Below, in pieces: positions 59,838 to 64,000 of a stretch of 64,000 bases of DNA; the stretch's first letter is position 1; every line of letters begins with the position of its first letter. Source of the DNA: an uncultured Bacteroidales bacterium. Lineage in GTDB: Bacteria > Bacteroidota > Bacteroidia > Bacteroidales > Muribaculaceae. The stretch is taken from assembly GCA_900539915.1 (NCBI GenBank), contig UQDU01000001.1:1-64000 (forward strand), written 5' to 3'. Below the pieces are notes generated by a model. That model was given only the letters and a program-made list of their open reading frames with translations, searched no databases and was not told the origin of the DNA. The translations under genes and the position numbers were made by a program.

Positions 59838-61754
59838 TCACTTGCCACCAGCCTTGACAGCTCTGACAACGGCTTCCTCGATAGAGCGCGAGTCAATACC
59901 GACTATCTCATGGAGCTGAGCCACGGTACCGTGGGCAATGAAACTGTCAGGAGCACCAAGCATCGTGATGTCAGGATGGAAGCCATTGGCGCACATCCAC
60001 TCTGCCACGGCACTACCCATGCCTCCAGCTTTGGCTCCATCCTCAAGCGTGATTACCGGCACACCCATGGCAGCGACTTCGCGGAGTATTTTCTCGTCAA
60101 GAGGTTTGGCGAATACCATATCGTAAACGCCTACAGATATGCCTTTATGCCTGAGACTCTCCGCGACCTCCACGGCACGCAACGCCAACGGACCGATGGC
60201 GAGAATCACGCACCGGTCTCCGTCGGCAAGTTTTTCGCCACGCCCGATTTCGAGTTTCTTCAAATCGCACTCCCACTCTACCAGCTTGCCGGCACCACGA
60301 GGATACCTGATAGCAAACGGGCCGTCATGGAGAGATGCAGTGTACATGAGATGCCGCAACATATGCTCGTCACGAGGAGCGGACACCACCATGCCGGGGA
60401 TAGTGCGCATGTATGCGATATCAAAGAGGCCGTGGTGTGTGACACCGTCCTCCCCTACCAGTCCGGCACGGTCGATGCAGAATGTCACCGGCAGATGCTG
60501 TATAGCCACATCATGGATAATGTGGTCATATCCGCGCTGTAGAAATGAGCTGTATATGGCACAGAACGGATGCAGACCCTCCTTGGCCAAGCCTCCGCTG
60601 AATGTGACCGCATGACCCTCGGAAATGCCCACATCAAATGTACGCTCCGGAAACGCCTCCTGCAACTTGCTCATAGACGTTCCCGAAGGCATTGCAGCTG
60701 TTATCCCCACTATCTTGTCGTTGCCACGGGCAAGCTCCACAAGGGTATTGCCGAATACATCCTGATATTTCAGCGGATGCGGTTCCTGACCTGCCTTAGG
60801 ACGCTCGCCCGTCAGAGGGTCAAACTTACCCGGGGCATGCCATGTGGCCGGGTCACGTTCGGCCGGAGCAAAGCCCTTGCCTTTGACCGTGCGCAGATGG
60901 AGCAGCTTCGGGCCTTTCATATCCTTTATATCGGTGAGCACACGTATCATGCGCTCGATGTCATGCCCGTCAAAAGGCCCGAAATAACGGATATTGAGAC
61001 CTTCAAATATATTTTGTTCGCCTCCGAGCAGTGACTTGATACTGTTGTTGAATCTAAGTATCCGGCTGCTTGACTGGCGGCTGATAAGATTCATCCGTCT
61101 AAGCAGCTTATAAGTCTTGTAGCGGAGATTGTTATATCTCTTGGAAGTGTTGAGCTTGGCAAGATAACTGTTGAGTGACCCGACATTCCTGTCAATCGAC
61201 ATATCATTGTCGTTGAGGATGATGAGCAGGTTGCTTGCAGAGTTGGCCGCATTATTCAAGCCCTCGAATGCAAGACCGCCGCCGATTGACGCATCGCCTA
61301 TGACGGCCACGACATGACGCTTCGGTTCCCCTTTGAGAGCCGAAGCCACCGACATGCCCAAGGCTGCGGATATGGAGTTGGAGGCGTGGCCGGCTGTGAA
61401 AGTGTCATACTCGCTCTCGGCCGGATTCGGGAAACCGCTTAGTCCGCCGAGCTTACGGTTGGTGTCAAACAATCCGGCACGGCCCGTCAGAAGTTTATGT
61501 GGATAAGCCTGATGCCCGACGTCCCATACGATGCGGTCATCGGGAGTATCGAATACATAGTGCAGCGCCACTGTCAGCTCCATGGCCCCCATGCTGCTTG
61601 CAAAGTGCCCCGGGTTATGCGACAATTCCTTAATCAGAAACTTGCGCATGTCGGCACAAACCTGCTTGAGACCCTCGATATCGAGCTTGCGCAAATCTGA
61701 CGGATATTTAATCTTGCTTAATACAGGATAGTCACTTTCGTTAAGCTCTACCAT
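59838..61754 (-). CDS. dxs: 1-deoxy-D-xylulose-5-phosphate synthase
   Basis: 638 residues. The TPP motif GDASIGGGLAFEGLNNAANSASNLLIILNDN (GDG-like, here GDA) is at ~152-182; LHYVFDTPDDRIVWDVGHQAYPHKLLTGR, VAIQHLPVTFCIDRAGLVGEDG(V/A)THHG and the C-terminal TLEDGAKAGGMGSAVAEWM are DXS hallmarks. It condenses pyruvate and glyceraldehyde-3-phosphate to DXP for the MEP isoprenoid pathway, also feeding thiamine and pyridoxal synthesis. Its start overlaps the end of the small membrane protein gene by 14 bases. Confidence 0.96.
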   Translation of the reverse strand: MVELNESDYPVLSKIKYPSDLRKLDIEGLKQVCADMRKFLIKELSHNPGHFASSMGAMELTVALHYVFDTPDDRIVWDVGHQAYPHKLLTGRAGLFDTNRKLGGLSGFPNPAESEYDTFTAGHASNSISAALGMSVASALKGEPKRHVVAVIGDASIGGGLAFEGLNNAANSASNLLIILNDNDMSIDRNVGSLNSYLAKLNTSKRYNNLRYKTYKLLRRMNLISRQSSSRILRFNNSIKSLLGGEQNIFEGLNIRYFGPFDGHDIERMIRVLTDIKDMKGPKLLHLRTVKGKGFAPAERDPATWHAPGKFDPLTGERPKAGQEPHPLKYQDVFGNTLVELARGNDKIVGITAAMPSGTSMSKLQEAFPERTFDVGISEGHAVTFSGGLAKEGLHPFCAIYSSFLQRGYDHIIHDVAIQHLPVTFCIDRAGLVGEDGVTHHGLFDIAYMRTIPGMVVSAPRDEHMLRHLMYTASLHDGPFAIRYPRGAGKLVEWECDLKKLEIGRGEKLADGDRCVILAIGPLALRAVEVAESLRHKGISVGVYDMVFAKPLDEKILREVAAMGVPVITLEDGAKAGGMGSAVAEWMCANGFHPDITMLGAPDSFIAHGTVAQLHEIVGIDSRSIEEAVVRAVKAGGK

Positions 61755-61956
61755 TGCCTTTGTCGTGCTTTTCGTCGGTATTATTGTTCTTGCCCCTGAA
61801 ATGTTTCTTGTACAACGGCACGAAAACTATGATGCCTGATGCCACAATGACAAACAGGGTCTTGAGCGTAAACGGACCTGATGAGACAAGAAGATAACAT
61901 AGCGCAATCCAGAGGAGCACTATACAAACCATGCGGAATTTAGTCGCGTTGTTCAT
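61741..61956 (-). CDS. small membrane protein upstream of dxs
   Basis: 71 residues of no family I recognise: two hydrophobic helices (MVCIVLLWIALCYLLVSSG and TLFVIVASGIIVFVPLY), then a basic, Asn/Lys/Asp-rich tail (KKHFRGKNNNTDEKHDKGN). The 14-base overlap with dxs and the strong promoter 34 bases upstream (61990-62021) make it a real, first gene of the smp-dxs-trkA-trkH operon. Predicted inner-membrane hairpin with cytosolic tail. Confidence 0.75.
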   Translation of the reverse strand: MNNATKFRMVCIVLLWIALCYLLVSSGPFTLKTLFVIVASGIIVFVPLYKKHFRGKNNNTDEKHDKGNGRA

Positions 61957-61989
61957 CCTGTCACGTGATATGAGGATTATATCCTATTG

Positions 61990-62021
61990 CAAATGTACTA
62001 AACTTCCGCCAAGCAGCCAAA
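61990..62021 (-). promoter_or_regulatory. promoter of the dxs-trkAH operon
   Basis: Reverse-strand TTTG (62021-62018), 20 bases, TACATTTG (61997-61990): an exact Bacteroidetes consensus promoter, giving a leader of about 28 bases. Confidence 0.85.
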
Positions 62022-62076
62022 TCCAATCATCCGATTAGGCACCTTGCTTCGCCATCATCACCGACAAAACAGATAC

Positions 62077-62114
62077 ATCGGCGGCAGCTTTGGGAATCCA
62101 AAACTTCCGCCGAT
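62077..62114 (-). terminator. carB terminator
   Basis: ATCGGCGGCAGCTTTGG (62077-62093) and CCAAAACTTCCGCCGAT (62098-62114) pair at 15 of 17 positions around a 4-base loop, 27 bases past the carB stop on the reverse strand, followed by GTATCTGTTTTG. Confidence 0.8.
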
Positions 62115-62140
62115 ATTATAGATGGGCCGGTGACCGCTGA

Positions 62141-64000
62141 TTAATAGGCCTGCCAGGGTTTGATTTCAACCTCATCGAGGGGAACAGATGTAAATGCCTC
62201 GATGAAAGCCGAAGCCAGACGCGCGTTGGTCAGCAGGGGTATGTTGAGGTCTATGGCTGCGCGGCGTATCTTGTAACCGTTGGTAAGCTCTGCACTTGAG
62301 AGATTCTTGGGGATATTTACCACAAGGTCCACCTCCTTATTGTGAAGCAGCTCGAGTGCCTGCGGCTGCTTGTCAGGTTCGCTGGGCCAGTGTACGCAGA
62401 TGGCAGGTATCCCGTTTTCGTTGAGGAACTTATGGGTACCGCCTGTAGCATAGAGCTTGAATCCGGCATCGTTGAGCTTATGCGCCGAGTCGAGCAGGTC
62501 GGTCTTCTGCTTGGTAGTACCTGTAGAAAGCAGCACTCCCTTTGAAGGGATGCGCAGACCCACCGAGAGCATCGACTTGAGCAACGCATCGTTGGTGTCG
62601 GTGCCTATACATCCGACCTCGCCCGTAGATGACATGTCGACACCCAGCACAGGGTCAGCACCTTGCAGACGCGAGAAGCTGAACTGCGAAGCCTTGATGC
62701 CTACATAATCAAGGTCAAAGGCGTTTTTGGCCGGACGGTCCACATGGATTCCGAGCATCACCTTGGTAGCTATGTCGATAAAATTGATTTTCAGCACCTT
62801 GCTTACGAATGGGAAACTGCGAGATGCACGCAGGTTACACTCTATGACCTTAATGTCATTGTTCTTGGCAAGGAACTGGATATTGAACGGACCTGATATA
62901 TTGAGAGCCTTGGCTATCTGCGAAGACACTTTCTTGATGCGGCGCATGGTCTCTACGTAGAGTTTCTGCGGAGGGAACTGTATGGTCGCATCGCCCGAGT
63001 GCACGCCGGCAAACTCGATGTGCTCCGAGATGGCATACACCACGATTTCACCGTTCTGAGCCACGGCATCCATCTCTATCTCCTTGGCGCCCTGGATAAA
63101 TTCGCTTACCACCACAGGATGCTGCTTGCTGACATTGGCGGCGAGACGCAGGAAGCGTTCAAGCTCGTCATTGTTGCTGCAAACATTCATGGCCGCTCCG
63201 GAAAGCACGTAGCTTGGACGGACGAGCACGGGGAACCCTACCTTGTCGATAAACTTGTGTATGTCCTCGAAACTTGTCAGCTCGCTCCAACGCGGCTGGT
63301 CTATGTGCAGACGGTCAAGCATGGCCGAGAACTTGTTGCGGTCCTCAGCATTGTCGATGCTCTGTGCCGATGTGCCGAGTATGTTGACATGGCTCTTGTC
63401 AAGACGAGTGGCAAGGTTGTTAGGAATCTGACCACCCACACTGAGTATGGTGCCGTGGGGCTGCTCAACCTCGATGATGTCCATCACGCGCTCATAGGTC
63501 AGCTCGTCAAAATAGAGGCGGTCACACATGTCATAGTCAGTGGAGACAGTCTCAGGATTATAGTTAATCATCACCGAACGCCAGCCCTCTTTATTGACAG
63601 TCAGAAGCGCGTTGACCGAACACCAGTCAAATTCCACCGATGAACCGATGCGGTATGCACCGGAGCCGAGGACTATGATAGACCTGTGGTCATGGAGGTA
63701 ATTGACGTCGTTTTCAGTACCGTTATAGGTCAGGTACAGATAGTTGGTCATAGCAGGGTATTCAGCCGCAAGGGTGTCAATCTGTTTGACCACAGGGGTC
63801 ACGCCGAGCGATTTGCGATAGGAACGCACGCGGTCACTGCCCTCCTCGCTGTGCTGATTCATCCAGTCGCCAAACACAGAACGAGCAATCTGGAAGTCGC
63901 TGAAGCCCTGGGATTTGGCCTGACGCACGAGTGCTTCGGGCAATTTCTCCACTTCATCATACTGCTCCATCTCCTTGGCTGTCTCAATGATGTTGTGGAG
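62141..64000 (-). CDS. carB: carbamoyl-phosphate synthase large subunit, C-terminal part
   Basis: 619 codons in the window; the frame stays open to the right edge, so the N-terminal ~450 residues lie outside. Present are the end of the oligomerisation domain, the second ATP-grasp half (IIVLGSGAYRIGSSVEFDWCSVNAL, INYNPETVSTDYD, LSVGGQIPNNLATRLDKS, GFPVLVRPSYVLSGAAMNV, FNIQFLAKNNDIKVIECNLRASRSFPFVSKV) and the C-terminal MGS-like allosteric domain (KGVLLSTGTTKQKTDLLDSAHKL, LYATGGTHKFLNENG). It makes carbamoyl phosphate for pyrimidines and arginine. Confidence 0.95.
   Translation of the reverse strand, partial: LHNIIETAKEMEQYDEVEKLPEALVRQAKSQGFSDFQIARSVFGDWMNQHSEEGSDRVRSYRKSLGVTPVVKQIDTLAAEYPAMTNYLYLTYNGTENDVNYLHDHRSIIVLGSGAYRIGSSVEFDWCSVNALLTVNKEGWRSVMINYNPETVSTDYDMCDRLYFDELTYERVMDIIEVEQPHGTILSVGGQIPNNLATRLDKSHVNILGTSAQSIDNAEDRNKFSAMLDRLHIDQPRWSELTSFEDIHKFIDKVGFPVLVRPSYVLSGAAMNVCSNNDELERFLRLAANVSKQHPVVVSEFIQGAKEIEMDAVAQNGEIVVYAISEHIEFAGVHSGDATIQFPPQKLYVETMRRIKKVSSQIAKALNISGPFNIQFLAKNNDIKVIECNLRASRSFPFVSKVLKINFIDIATKVMLGIHVDRPAKNAFDLDYVGIKASQFSFSRLQGADPVLGVDMSSTGEVGCIGTDTNDALLKSMLSVGLRIPSKGVLLSTGTTKQKTDLLDSAHKLNDAGFKLYATGGTHKFLNENGIPAICVHWPSEPDKQPQALELLHNKEVDLVVNIPKNLSSAELTNGYKIRRAAIDLNIPLLTNARLASAFIEAFTSVPLDEVEIKPWQAY

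Overview
The window reads as chromosomal DNA of an anaerobic Bacteroidales bacterium, most likely a Muribaculaceae-type gut commensal. The evidence is: promoters of the Bacteroidetes type (TAnnTTTG at -7, in the best cases with TTG or TTTG 19-20 bases upstream), a lack of clear Shine-Dalgarno sites, a short 286-residue primary sigma factor, a ferredoxin-linked 2-oxoacid oxidoreductase, and Bacteroidetes-typical families (PCMD, lipocalin-like lipoproteins, Wzi, GldB-like, S41/tricorn-like peptidases). The genus is an inference; no rRNA is present.

Layout. 1-210 is a cluster of short palindromic repeats that reappears at 50.0-50.2 kb. 0.3-6.1 kb holds small secreted proteins, a GNAT acetyltransferase, a PCMD/lipocalin/Wzi envelope operon, purN, a DUF805 protein and a lipoprotein. 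6.2-12.6 kb is a reverse-strand block with ctpA, coaD, parE, a muramidase and pepD. 12.8-16.9 kb (forward) has an OmpH-like lipoprotein, a queuosine-precursor transporter, a YjjG nucleotidase, a surface lipoprotein and a GldB-like lipoprotein or exported protein. 17-30 kb (reverse) is housekeeping: cinA, tsaD, a tricorn-like peptidase, thioredoxin, yccF, mutS, the four-subunit 2-oxoacid:ferredoxin oxidoreductase and rpoD. 30.3-33.5 kb has an ABC exporter pair, tRNA-Met and ferritin.

The standout is 33.75-45.87 kb, a forward-strand five-gene operon whose genes overlap or nearly touch. It encodes (1) a membrane sensor with Cache, HAMP, SpoIIE-type phosphatase and RsbW-like ATPase domains, (2) a STAS antagonist, (3) a 2432-residue two-module NRPS, C-A-T-C-A-T-R, ending in a thioester reductase, (4) a MATE exporter fused at its C-terminus to a second RsbW-like ATPase domain, and (5) an Sfp-type phosphopantetheinyl transferase. 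The parts fit a self-contained system: the PPTase primes the NRPS, the NRPS makes and reductively releases an (acyl)dipeptide aldehyde or alcohol, the MATE protein exports it, and a partner-switching module with no sigma factor in the locus is built into both the sensor and the exporter.

After the operon, a convergent GntR/ABC cassette (45.86-47.87 kb) and a TraB/GumN protein lead into a TPR lipoprotein cut short by a 142-bp inverted-repeat element. 50.3-55.2 kb (reverse) is thiL, PNP, lpxK, sppA. 55.4-56.9 kb is an nfeD/slipin pair. 57-62 kb is an operon of a small membrane protein, dxs, trkA and trkH. The window ends inside carB.
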